Shown: positions 1 to 7,722 of the stretch, one piece after another
Layout of the letters: each line of letters begins with the position of its first letter
Numbering within the stretch: position 1 is the stretch's first letter
NCBI GenBank assembly: GCA_028736075.1
Contig: CP117875.1
Span: 1,922,001 to 1,986,000, forward strand
Source of the DNA: Chryseobacterium sp. KACC 21268
GTDB taxonomy: Bacteria; Bacteroidota; Bacteroidia; Flavobacteriales; Weeksellaceae
Length of the DNA: 64,000 nucleotides
Direction of reading: 5' to 3'
Notes under the pieces: model-generated
Seen by the model: only the letters and a program-made list of their open reading frames with translations
Told to the model about the DNA's origin: nothing
Databases searched by the model: none
Translations under genes and position numbers: made by a program

Positions 1-996
1 AAAGTAAGTCGGAAGCCAACCACCAACGATGGATACCAAAGTAATCATATATAGAACGAACAATGGAAATGCACTCTGCGTACTGTCCATTCCGTAAACT
101 GAACTTAGATAAGCTGGTGTCCAGAAAAGGTAAAACCACCAAACGCCATCTGTCATAAACTTTCCAAAGACAAAAGCCCAGGTCTGTCTATATTTGAAAC
201 ATTGCGCCAACGTAAAAGTTGTTTTTGGCTGAGACAAATCTTCTATGATTGTAGTATCGATATCTTGATTGATGTAATCCAATTCACCTTGATTCACTTT
301 CGGATGCTCGTGTGGTTTTTTGTAGTAGAAAATCCAAATTCCCATCCACAAAAATCCTAGGGCACCAATGATGATAAACGCCATCTCCCAACCTAAAGCC
401 TGCGCAATAAAAGGAATAGAAATCGGCGCCGCAAGCGCTCCAACCGTTGCACCAGCGTTGAAAATACTGGTTGCCAAAGCTCTGTCTTTTTTAGGGAAAT
501 ATTCTGCCGTAGTTTTGATGGCCGCAGGGAAGTTTCCAGCTTCACCAATGGCCAAGATCAATCTTGCAAAAATGAATAAGGCAACACTTACGTTGATCAC
601 TCGGGAAATATCTTTAACTGTGGCAATGTTGTGTTTTGCACCTTCAAAACTTACAAACCAATCGCCTAATATGATCCCAGATGTCGCGATCCCACAAAAC
701 GCGTGTAAAACTGCACCCACAGACCAAACTCCGATTGCCCAAAGAAAGCCTTTTTTGGTGTCCATCCAATCCACAAATTTCCCTGCGAAGATCATACTTG
801 CAGCATAGAAAATCGAGAACAATGCGGTGATGTTACCATAATCATTATTGTCCCAATGGAATTCTGGTGCAATAAAATCTTTCCAAGTCAAAGATAGAAC
901 TTGCCTGTCCAGATAGTTTACCGTAGTTGCCAAGAAAAGCAAACCAACGATGGTCCATCTGAAAGTGGTCGGTTTTGTGGTTGTAGATTGATTCAT
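1..996 (-). CDS. exuT: Hexuronate transporter, MFS (ExuT-like), C-terminus cut by window edge
   Basis: Inner-membrane major facilitator symporter, probably importing galacturonate or glucuronate into the cytoplasm. The frame reads without a stop from ATG at 996 to base 1, giving 332 residues of a protein usually about 430 long. Near the N-terminus is NYLDRQ, typical of the anion:cation symporter branch, followed by several hydrophobic segments and an amphipathic central loop containing PHEHPKVNQGELDYI. It is the last visible gene of the minus-strand uronate block, 30 bases after the aldolase gene, so it would supply substrates for UxaC and the Kdu/Kdg enzymes. Substrate assignment rests on family and context. 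The missing part lies left of the window. Confidence 0.85.
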   Translation of the reverse strand, partial: MNQSTTTKPTTFRWTIVGLLFLATTVNYLDRQVLSLTWKDFIAPEFHWDNNDYGNITALFSIFYAASMIFAGKFVDWMDTKKGFLWAIGVWSVGAVLHAFCGIATSGIILGDWFVSFEGAKHNIATVKDISRVINVSVALFIFARLILAIGEAGNFPAAIKTTAEYFPKKDRALATSIFNAGATVGALAAPISIPFIAQALGWEMAFIIIGALGFLWMGIWIFYYKKPHEHPKVNQGELDYINQDIDTTIIEDLSQPKTTFTLAQCFKYRQTWAFVFGKFMTDGVWWFYLFWTPAYLSSVYGMDSTQSAFPLFVLYMITLVSIVGGWLPTYF

Positions 997-1026
997 ATTT
1001 GAATGATTTGGTTGTGTTTTTTATTT

Positions 1027-1692
1027 TTAAGAAGCTTTTATCGATTTGATGATCTCTAAAACTTTTTTGGTTTCGTTTTCTATGGTGGCATAGTCTTTTG
1101 AAGCCATCAATTCTTTGCTTACTAATTTGCTTCCCATTCCAACAGCAGAAACACCAGCTTTGAACCAGCTTTCGATGCTTTCTTTGGTGGTGTCAACACC
1201 GCCGGTTGGCATAAAAACTAAATTAGGAAACACGTCTTTTATCGCACTCATAAAACCTGGACCTAAAGCATTTCCCGGGAATAGTTTCACGAAAGTCACG
1301 CCTGCATTTTCTGCTGCGATGATGTCTGTTGGCGTCATACAACCTGGGCTGTAAAGCAAATGTTTGGAGATCAAAAATTCTGCAACTTCGGGTACAAATC
1401 CTGGACTGATAAAGAAATCTGCGCCAGCTTTTACATAAGCATCTGCCTGCACCAAATTCTTGATTGTTCCGATTCCTAAAAGCATTTCTGGCATTTCGGC
1501 ATTTCTCAATTCTACCATTTTGGTGAAATTCGAAAGTGCGTTTTCGCCTCTGCTTGTATATTCTACAGCACGGATTCCAGCTCTGTAAAGCGCTTTCAGT
1601 ATGTCGAGAGTTACCGTTTCGTCAGCGTTGTAATACAAAGGCAAAATACCTTGGTTGATGATGGCATTGGTAACTAATTGAATCTTTGTCAT
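1027..1692 (-). CDS. kdgA: 2-dehydro-3-deoxyphosphogluconate (KDPG) aldolase
   Basis: Class I aldolase that splits KDPG into pyruvate and glyceraldehyde-3-phosphate, the last step of pectin-uronate breakdown. The 221 residues fit the Eda/KdgA family. Visible motifs are RAVEYTSRGENAL near residue 42 (catalytic Glu region), ISPGFVPEV, SPGCMTPTDI, and FVKLFPGNALGPGF with the Schiff-base Lys near residue 134, then MPTGGVD for phosphate binding. The gene lies 5 bases after the DUF386 gene and two genes after kdgK, which makes its substrate, so the three are very likely co-transcribed. Some family members also act on 2-keto-4-hydroxyglutarate. Confidence 0.93.
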   Translation of the reverse strand: MTKIQLVTNAIINQGILPLYYNADETVTLDILKALYRAGIRAVEYTSRGENALSNFTKMVELRNAEMPEMLLGIGTIKNLVQADAYVKAGADFFISPGFVPEVAEFLISKHLLYSPGCMTPTDIIAAENAGVTFVKLFPGNALGPGFMSAIKDVFPNLVFMPTGGVDTTKESIESWFKAGVSAVGMGSKLVSKELMASKDYATIENETKKVLEIIKSIKAS

Positions 1693-1697
1693 TTTTC

Positions 1698-2147
1698 TTA
1701 AATTTTTACTTTAAAAACTATTTTTCTAATAAAGCCGTTTCCAATCATCGGTGCGTGGACATCATTTGGATAAAAAATAGCAAACTGATTATCGTTTAAT
1801 TGGAAAAACATATCTGGATCATCATTGTAAAAAAGAACATCTTTTTCTGCATTGTATTCTCCGATTGGGTTTGTGCATTTTTGCCTTGGTTTCCAACCCA
1901 TATTTTCTATTCCCTTCAGACAAATTTGAATATCGATATTTTGATTATGACATTCGAATTTGGAAAGACTTTCTTCTTTTGTTTTGGCCATTTCATCAAA
2001 AACAATCATTCTAAGATCTTCCTGAATCTCTGTAACTCCAACTTCTAAAGAATCTAAATTCTTGTTTTTTAAATAGTCGAAAGCTTTTTCAAATAATGGA
2101 TTTAGCAAAAAATATTGAGAAGCATTTTCTAATGTATCTATGATCAT
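1698..2147 (-). CDS. YhcH/YjgK/YiaL (DUF386) family protein, possible sugar-acid anomerase
   Basis: Small cytosolic beta-sandwich protein of 149 residues, the normal family length. Visible family features are DVLFYNDDPDMFFQLNDNQF and a metal-site-like FYPNDVHAP near residues 127-135. The Escherichia coli YhcH member (NanQ) has been reported as a sialic acid anomerase. Sitting between the KDG kinase gene (11 bases away) and the KDPG aldolase gene (5 bases away), this copy could speed ring opening or anomer exchange of KDG or a related uronate. The family call is firm; the substrate is inference from position only. Confidence 0.8.
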   Translation of the reverse strand: MIIDTLENASQYFLLNPLFEKAFDYLKNKNLDSLEVGVTEIQEDLRMIVFDEMAKTKEESLSKFECHNQNIDIQICLKGIENMGWKPRQKCTNPIGEYNAEKDVLFYNDDPDMFFQLNDNQFAIFYPNDVHAPMIGNGFIRKIVFKVKI

Positions 2148-2158
2148 TTTTTTCTAAA

Positions 2159-3163
2159 TTATCTCTTTATTCTTCCGCCCTTGTCGCCATTCATCACATC
2201 CAAAATGTCAGAAGCGCTACAATGGTTGATGTCGCCAGGAACCGTGTGTTTAATCGCACAAGCGGCGTTTCCAAACTTAAGAGCAGTTTCATCATCAAAG
2301 TTTAATAGACCATAGATCAAACCTGCAGCGAACGCATCGCCAGTTCCGATTCTATCTACAACTTGAAGGATTTCGATTGGTTCAGATTCGAAGTACGTTT
2401 CGTTTGCCCAAGCTCTTCCTTGGGTTTCCTGAGTACTTGCGCTGGCACCGACTCTCACTTTGTCAAATATCTTTTTGATAGATGGCATTTGCTTTTGAAA
2501 CTCTTTACAAGCCTCGATGAAACTGTCTTTATCAGAAGAGAATTTTGTTCCGATGATCTCGTTGATCTCATTCACGCCACCGATAAAAATAGTGGAGTAG
2601 GACACCAATTCTTTCAAAACTTCGAAGCCTTCTTTTCCATATTTCCAAAGGTTGGAACGGTAAGCTGGGTCAGCAGTGATTTCGATTCCTTTTTCGTTGG
2701 CAGTTTTCAAACCTTGTTTCAAAGCGATGTAAGCACTTTCCGAAATTCCGGGAGAGATTCCTGTCCAATGGAAATAGTCTGCACCTTCCAAGGCTTTTTC
2801 CCAGTCGATCTGGTTTGGATTGATATTTGCAAATGAACCATTCAAACGGTTGTAAGCAATTCTGGAAGCACGAACAGAAGAACCAACTTCAAGAAAATAC
2901 AATCCCAAAGGATGCTCGTTTTTTGCAATGTGAGTGGTATCTATGCCATAACTTTTGATGGATGAAATGGCTGATTCTCCAACGAAATCATCAGAAACAA
3001 CGCTCACGTGTTTTACGTCACAACCCATTGTCGCCAGTGACGCCGCAACGTTCAGTTCTGTGCCTCCGAAAAAGAATTCCATCTCGTTGCTTTGCTTCAT
3101 CATCCTGTTGTTGGCAGGTGACAATCGCATAATCACTTCTCCAAAGCTTACTACTTTGCCCAT
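2159..3163 (-). CDS. kdgK: 2-dehydro-3-deoxygluconokinase (KDG kinase), PfkB family
   Basis: Phosphorylates 2-keto-3-deoxygluconate to KDPG with ATP in the cytoplasm. The 334 residues match the PfkB sugar-kinase size. Near the N-terminus FFGGTELNVAASLATMG is the first PfkB signature. Near residue 270 DRIGTGDAFAAGLIYGLL is the second, with the catalytic Asp in GTGD. The gene lies between the kdgF-like cupin and the DUF386 protein in the minus-strand uronate block; the aldolase two genes downstream consumes its product. The 114-base gap upstream contains decayed low-complexity repeats of the AGAATCRAGATTC type. Start chosen at the ATG that gives the usual VVSFGEVIMR N-terminus. Confidence 0.93.
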   Translation of the reverse strand: MGKVVSFGEVIMRLSPANNRMMKQSNEMEFFFGGTELNVAASLATMGCDVKHVSVVSDDFVGESAISSIKSYGIDTTHIAKNEHPLGLYFLEVGSSVRASRIAYNRLNGSFANINPNQIDWEKALEGADYFHWTGISPGISESAYIALKQGLKTANEKGIEITADPAYRSNLWKYGKEGFEVLKELVSYSTIFIGGVNEINEIIGTKFSSDKDSFIEACKEFQKQMPSIKKIFDKVRVGASASTQETQGRAWANETYFESEPIEILQVVDRIGTGDAFAAGLIYGLLNFDDETALKFGNAACAIKHTVPGDINHCSASDILDVMNGDKGGRIKR

Positions 3164-3277
3164 TAATCTAAATTTATTTTAAGAATCAAGATACAAGAAT
3201 CGAGATTCTGGATTTTGTTATTTAATAGGATTTTATCCTACCTTTTTGTTAAATCATCCCTTTGGGACTTTGTTGAT

Positions 3278-3625
3278 TTATTTAATAAAATCTTCTCTGT
3301 GCGGGCTGAAAACATCAACCAAGATTCCGTCTTCGAGACAGACAACACCGTGAACAATATTTGAATGTACGAAAAATGAATCACCTTTTTTTAAGGTTGT
3401 TTTTTCTTCGCCGATGGTCACTTCGAAACTTCCTTCAGAAACGTAAGTTACCTGAATGTGTGGATGTTGATGTGCATAGCCAATTCCTCCTTTTTTGAAA
3501 CGAACATTCACCATCATTACAGAATTGTCGTAGCCAACAATCTGTCGGTCGATGTATTCATCTATTTTTTCCCATTCTGTAGAATCGGATTTGTAGAATG
3601 TTTGTGGTGTATGTTCTGTTTTCAT
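3278..3625 (-). CDS. kdgF: KdgF-like cupin, unsaturated uronate linearisation
   Basis: Single-domain cupin of 115 residues. KdgF opens the ring of 4,5-unsaturated galacturonate to give the linear substrate of KduI. Visible are the cupin metal-binding boxes HQHPHIQVTYVSEGSFEVTIG (about residues 49-69) and FFVHSNIVHGVVCLE (about 82-96), then the family ending VDVFSPHREDF, very like known KdgF proteins. The start at 3625 is preferred over a longer reading frame from 3652 that has no ATG and adds unconserved residues. The neighbours kdgK, uxaC, kduD and kduI support the role. A dispersed repeat occupies the spacer just upstream at 3695-3803. Confidence 0.85.
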   Translation of the reverse strand: MKTEHTPQTFYKSDSTEWEKIDEYIDRQIVGYDNSVMMVNVRFKKGGIGYAHQHPHIQVTYVSEGSFEVTIGEEKTTLKKGDSFFVHSNIVHGVVCLEDGILVDVFSPHREDFIK

Positions 3626-3694
3626 TTTTAATTTTTTAGAATCGAGATTCAAGATGTGAGAATCAGGATTTTTCTTTTTTAACAGCGAATCACT

Positions 3695-3803
3695 CGCAGC
3701 CCGACTTGAGCGGAAATCCTTTTTTGCTTTTACTTAAGTTCTATTTGAACTGAAATCGTCTGCAAAAAAGATTGGGAGCGGAAGGCGGAAATAGCTGCCC
3801 AAA
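3695..3803 (-). repeat. Dispersed intergenic repeat, copy C (GGCAGC...GGGCTGC family)
   Basis: Read on the minus strand this spacer begins TTGGGCAGCTATTTCCGCC, continues with TCCCAATCTTTTTTGC, then AAAAAAGGATTTCCGCTCA and ends AGTCGGGCTGCG. The same skeleton is found on the plus strand at 19209-19298 and 45368-45453. The middle part is longer here. It encodes nothing visible and lies between uxaC and the kdgF-like gene. Confidence 0.75.
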
Positions 3804-3842
3804 TCTTTATTTTATTTCCTTCGAGAGCCTCAGGATGACAAT

Positions 3843-5246
3843 TTAAAAAGTGAAATAGTCTTTTGCATTGTTATAACAGATGTCCGAAACTATTTTTCCT
3901 ACTAAATCCATATCTTGTGGAAGTTCTCCAGACTCGATCTCGTTTCCTAACAAGTTACATAAAACTCTGCGGAAATATTCGTGTCTTGGGAAAGAAAGGA
4001 AACTTCTGGAATCCGTTAGCATTCCAACGAAAGTGCTGATCAATCCCATATTTGAAAGGGCGTTCAGTTGTTTTTCCATTCCATCTTTCTGGTCCAAAAA
4101 CCACCATCCGGAACCAAATTGTACTTTTCCTTTCACAGAACCATCGTTGAAATTTCCAATCATCGTTGCCATAATTTCGTTGTCGGCAGGATTTAGATTG
4201 TAGATGATGGTTTTTGTCAATTTATCTTTGGAATCCAAGGTGTTAAGGAATCTTGAAAGATTCGCCGCCTGACTGAAATCGCCGATAGAATCCCAACCTG
4301 TGTCTGGTCCAAGAACTTTCAGCATTCTTGCATTGTTGTTTCTCAACGCGCCCAAATGATATTGCTGAACCCAACCCAAAGAATGGTAAGTTTCTCCTAA
4401 AAACAAAAGAATCGCTGTTTTGAATTGCTCAATCTGATGTGCTGTTAAGGCTTCTCCTTTTCTCTTCGTTTCGAAAATCGAGTTGATCTCTGAATCTGTG
4501 AACGTTTCGAAAGAGATATTGTTCAATCCGTGATCACACAATCTGCAACCGTTTTCGTGGAAAAACTGGATTCTTTTGTTCAAAGCGTCCTGCAAATCTT
4601 GGTAAGAATTGATTTCAATACCTGCAGATTCGCCTAATTTATCGATGTAAGCATTGTAATCTTCGTTGTCAATCAAAATCGCTTTATCAGGACGGAAAGC
4701 CGTGCTAACTTTGATTCCGATGTTGTTCTGTTTGATTGTTTGATGATATTCCAAAGTGTCAATCGGATCTTCTGTCGTACAAACTGTTTCCACATTTCTC
4801 ATTTTCAACAAGCCGTGAACAGATTTTTCCGGTGTCTGAAGTTGAGCTGATACATTTTCGTAAACTTCGTCTGTATTTTTTTCACTTAGCAAGTCATAAA
4901 CGTCAAAATATCTTGCCAATTCCAAATGCGTCCAATGGAACAAAGGATTTCTCAAAGTATTCGGAACTGTTTTTGCCCACGCGGCGAATTTTTCTTTGTC
5001 AGAAGCGTTTCCAGTGATGAATTTTTCGTTCACGCCCATCGTTCTCATCGCTCTCCATTTGTAATGGTCGCCACCGATCCAGACTTGAGTAATGTTTTCA
5101 AACTGACGGTTTTCTGCGATCTCTTTTGGAGGCAAGTGGTTGTGATAATCGATGATCGGCTGTTTTTCTGCAAAATTGAAATACAACTCTTCAGCGAATT
5201 TATTTTTTAGTAAAAATGTATCTGTGATAAATGGTTTTGTACTCAT
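3843..5246 (-). CDS. uxaC: Glucuronate (uronate) isomerase
   Basis: Isomerises D-galacturonate to tagaturonate and D-glucuronate to fructuronate in the cytoplasm. The 467 residues equal the usual UxaC length. The N-terminal region has the metal-binding IIDYHNHLPPKEIAE (HxH, near residues 31-45). Further motifs are TEDPIDTLEYHQ, VSTAFRPDK near residue 185, HLGALRNNN and a closing SDICYNNAKDYF. It lies in the minus-strand uronate block with a 56-base gap to kduD. UxaB and UxaA, which would continue the pathway, are not in the window, so saturated galacturonate must be completed by genes elsewhere. Confidence 0.94.
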   Translation of the reverse strand: MSTKPFITDTFLLKNKFAEELYFNFAEKQPIIDYHNHLPPKEIAENRQFENITQVWIGGDHYKWRAMRTMGVNEKFITGNASDKEKFAAWAKTVPNTLRNPLFHWTHLELARYFDVYDLLSEKNTDEVYENVSAQLQTPEKSVHGLLKMRNVETVCTTEDPIDTLEYHQTIKQNNIGIKVSTAFRPDKAILIDNEDYNAYIDKLGESAGIEINSYQDLQDALNKRIQFFHENGCRLCDHGLNNISFETFTDSEINSIFETKRKGEALTAHQIEQFKTAILLFLGETYHSLGWVQQYHLGALRNNNARMLKVLGPDTGWDSIGDFSQAANLSRFLNTLDSKDKLTKTIIYNLNPADNEIMATMIGNFNDGSVKGKVQFGSGWWFLDQKDGMEKQLNALSNMGLISTFVGMLTDSRSFLSFPRHEYFRRVLCNLLGNEIESGELPQDMDLVGKIVSDICYNNAKDYFTF

Positions 5247-5302
5247 AACGAGATTTTTGTTGATAGACTAAGAGATAATAGACGAATAGATGATAGACCG
5301 AT

Positions 5303-6088
5303 TTATTCGTTTGAAGGTTTTCCGATGGTTGCTAAGATTCCGCCATCAACGTAGATGATTTGTCCGTTGATGAAATTACTGGCTTCTGAACCTAAGAAAA
5401 TAGCGGTTCCGGCAAGATCTTCTGGATTTCCCCAACGACCTTCCGGTGTTCTGCTGATAATGAACTCGTTGAAAGGATGGCCGTCCACTCGGATTGGTTC
5501 GGTCTGAGAAGTTGCAAAATATCCAGGACCGATTCCGTTCACTTGGATGTTGTGTTTTGCCCATTCTGTCGCCAGATTTTTGGTCAGCATTTTCAATCCG
5601 CCTTTTGCAGAAGCGTAAGCCACGACGTTGTCACGGCCCAATTCGCTCATCATAGAACAAATGTTGATGATCTTTCCAGCTCTTCTTTTGATCATATTTC
5701 TCGCCACCAATTGTGACATAATGAAAGGTCCAGTCAAATCTACGTCGATCACTTTTCTGAAATCAGAAACTTCCATTTCCAGAGCTGGAATTCTTTTGAT
5801 AATTCCAGCATTATTGATAAGGATGTCGATCTGTTTGTGATTCGATTCGATCTCTGCTACTTTTTCAGAAGCTTGTTTCTCATCGGTCACATCAAAAATA
5901 TAACCTGTTGCTTTGAAACCTTTTGATTGATAGTATTTGATAGCTTCTTCCAATTTGGAAGGAGTTGTACTTGTCACCACAAGTTCTGCACCTGCCGATC
6001 CCAAACCTTCTGCCATTGCCAAACCAAGACCGTGTGTTCCACCGGTAATTAAAGCTACTTTTCCTGTTAAGTCGAATAAATTTGTCAT
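5303..6088 (-). CDS. kduD: 2-dehydro-3-deoxy-D-gluconate 5-dehydrogenase, SDR family
   Basis: Short-chain dehydrogenase that reduces 2,5-diketo-3-deoxygluconate to KDG with a nicotinamide cofactor. The 261 residues carry a Rossmann glycine motif TGGTHGLGLA near residue 16, NNAG near residue 90, a catalytic Ser in ICSMM and the catalytic YASAK near residues 157-161. The C-terminal GQIIYVDGG is typical of classical SDRs. It starts 2 bases after the kduI stop, so the two consecutive steps of unsaturated-uronate catabolism are made from one transcript. Fatty-acid or gluconate reductase roles would be alternatives by family alone, but the context fixes KduD. Confidence 0.92.
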   Translation of the reverse strand: MTNLFDLTGKVALITGGTHGLGLAMAEGLGSAGAELVVTSTTPSKLEEAIKYYQSKGFKATGYIFDVTDEKQASEKVAEIESNHKQIDILINNAGIIKRIPALEMEVSDFRKVIDVDLTGPFIMSQLVARNMIKRRAGKIINICSMMSELGRDNVVAYASAKGGLKMLTKNLATEWAKHNIQVNGIGPGYFATSQTEPIRVDGHPFNEFIISRTPEGRWGNPEDLAGTAIFLGSEASNFINGQIIYVDGGILATIGKPSNE

Positions 6089-6090
6089 AA

Positions 6091-6927
6091 TTATTTTAAT
6101 TCGTCAGTTTTTACGGCATCCATATCGCCATAATCCATATTTTCTCCTGCCATTCCCCAAATAAAACTGTAGTTGGAAGTCCCAACACCAGAGTGGATAG
6201 ACCATTCCGGAGAGATCACTGCATCTCTGTTTTTCAGGAAAATGTGACGTGTTTCTGTCGGTTGCCCCATAAAATGTGAGATCGTTTGCCCTTCTTCCAG
6301 ATCGAAGTAGAAGTAAGCTTCCATTCTTCTGGTGTGCGTGTGAGAAGGCATTGTGTTCCAAACGCTTCCTTCGTGCAGTTCGGTCATTCCCATTTGAAGT
6401 TGGCAAGTTTCCAGAACGCTGTTCACAATTAATTTGTTGATGGTTCTTCGGTTTGCATATTTTGCATCGCCTAATTCTACGATCTCCGCTTCATCTTTTG
6501 TAATTTTCTTAGTTGGAAAAGCGTGGTGAGCTGGCGCAGAATTGATATAGAAATATGGTTGTTCGCCGTTTGAAGCTTCGAACGTTACTTCCTTGTTTCC
6601 TTTTCCTATATATAAGGCCTCCTTATTATTAAGTTCGTAAACTGTTCCGTCCACAGTTACTTTTCCTTTCCCGCCAACGTTGATGATTCCTAATTCTCTT
6701 CTTTCAAGGAAGTAAGGCGCTTTCAATTCATCGATAGTTTCTAAAGTTAGAGCCTGATCAACTGGCATAATTCCACCAACGATCAAACGGTCGTACATTG
6801 TGTAAACCAATTTGATCTGGTTTTCTACGAACAAATCGTTGATTAGAAATTCTCTTCTAAGGTCTTCTGTTGTGTAATTTTTGGCATCGTTTGGATGATG
6901 CGCATATCGGAATTCTGATTGAGTCAT
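6091..6927 (-). CDS. kduI: 5-dehydro-4-deoxy-D-glucuronate isomerase
   Basis: Converts 5-keto-4-deoxyuronate, the product of unsaturated oligogalacturonide breakdown, to 2,5-diketo-3-deoxygluconate. The 278 residues are the family length. A double cupin fold is indicated, with metal ligands in MPSHTHTRRMEAYFYFD (two His and Glu, near residues 194-210) and a later IHSGVG His. It is the first gene of the minus-strand block. An operator palindrome lies 36 bases upstream of the start (6964-6977), so the whole kdu-kdg-exuT block is likely controlled here by the LacI-type regulator. Confidence 0.95.
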   Translation of the reverse strand: MTQSEFRYAHHPNDAKNYTTEDLRREFLINDLFVENQIKLVYTMYDRLIVGGIMPVDQALTLETIDELKAPYFLERRELGIINVGGKGKVTVDGTVYELNNKEALYIGKGNKEVTFEASNGEQPYFYINSAPAHHAFPTKKITKDEAEIVELGDAKYANRRTINKLIVNSVLETCQLQMGMTELHEGSVWNTMPSHTHTRRMEAYFYFDLEEGQTISHFMGQPTETRHIFLKNRDAVISPEWSIHSGVGTSNYSFIWGMAGENMDYGDMDAVKTDELK

Positions 6928-6963
6928 TTTAGTCTATATAATGTGAACAAATAATTAACGCTG

Positions 6964-6977
6964 TGTAATCGATTGCA
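6964..6977. promoter_or_regulatory. LacI-type operator palindrome upstream of kduI
   Basis: TGTAATCGATTGCA, a 14-bp palindrome with one mismatch, centred on CG as for LacI-family operators. It lies 36 bases upstream of the kduI start. The same 14 bases occur at 29377 and 30681, and as the reverse complement at 17463. The regulator encoded at 35974 is the probable ligand; binding is inferred. Confidence 0.75.
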
Positions 6978-7597
6978 TTGATAAATATGCAATTTGGCAC
7001 AGCAAATAATTTTTGTAAATATAAATATAATTTTCAACTGGGAAACAAAAATTTAAATTTAATTTTAAATGTTTAAAATACAGTGTTTTATATGTTGTTT
7101 TCGTAATTAAAGTTACTGAAAATTGCTTTTTTTTATCAATTATTTTTGCCCATAATAAGAAAAATCTGTGCAATTTTATAAAAGTTGTTGCTCAGAGAAT
7201 AATCTTTCACAAAATAAGATTATTATTGTTTTAATAATTTGTAAATCAGATGTTTATGTTTTTGTTATCTTATTTTATGTCATAATATTTAAGTAATTCT
7301 CCAAAATACTAGTTTTAACATAAAAAAAAGTAGATTTTGCCAAAACACAGAATGTTAAGTTAATTTTTGGTTAATTAAAATGATCGTTTTTTCTGTGAAT
7401 AATGATTTTAATCATCATTATGAAGTGTTAAAAATTGTTAATTTATCCATTTGATATCTTCGTTTGTTGTTTCATTATAGTAAATAAATAACTAATATTC
7501 AGTTGTTTATGTCTATTGATCCAATCTGAGAAATTGCTATGTTACATTAATATTAATAAAATATTTATTTTTTTTATTTGCCAATTAGAAAATAATC

Positions 7598-7615
7598 TTA
7601 GTTTAGTCGAGTTAA
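7598..7615 (+). promoter_or_regulatory. Shared promoter element TTAG-N4-GTCGA before susC
   Basis: The string TTAGTTTAGTCGAGTTAA ends 19 bases before the operator. The twin secreted genes carry TTAGAACCGTCGAATTA at 29347 and 30651, 12 bases before their operators. It may be a -7 region or another regulator site; which is unknown. Confidence 0.45.
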
Positions 7616-7634
7616 GAAATCGTTAAAAAATACG

Positions 7635-7648
7635 TGCAATCGATTGCA
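7635..7648. promoter_or_regulatory. LacI-type operator palindrome upstream of susC
   Basis: TGCAATCGATTGCA, a perfect 14-bp palindrome, 74 bases before the susC start. It is the best copy of the motif in the window and can be taken as the consensus. Confidence 0.78.
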
Positions 7649-7722
7649 TCTTTTAAGACAATTTTTTTGATACTATATATAAGTAAAAAAAATATTACTA
7701 ATTATAAAACTAAAAAATATCT

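Larger units (their letters stand above)
6928..7722. promoter_or_regulatory. Divergent control region between kduI and susC
   Basis: A 795-base, strongly AT-rich gap between divergent genes. It holds one operator palindrome near each gene (6964-6977 and 7635-7648) and the element TTAG-N4-GTCGA at 7598-7610 on the susC side. A weak match to the Bacteroidota promoter pattern (TTG, 17 bases, TATCTTCG) lies around 7435-7462. No protein-coding frame with a credible start was found. Confidence 0.7.

Noticed and set aside
368..808. Plus-strand open frame of 146 codons
   Set aside because: It is antisense to the ExuT-like transporter, whose frame is open over the full region.
6955..7173. Minus-strand frame of 72 codons upstream of kduI
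   Set aside because: It covers the operator and AT-rich leader, and has no recognisable domain or initiation context.
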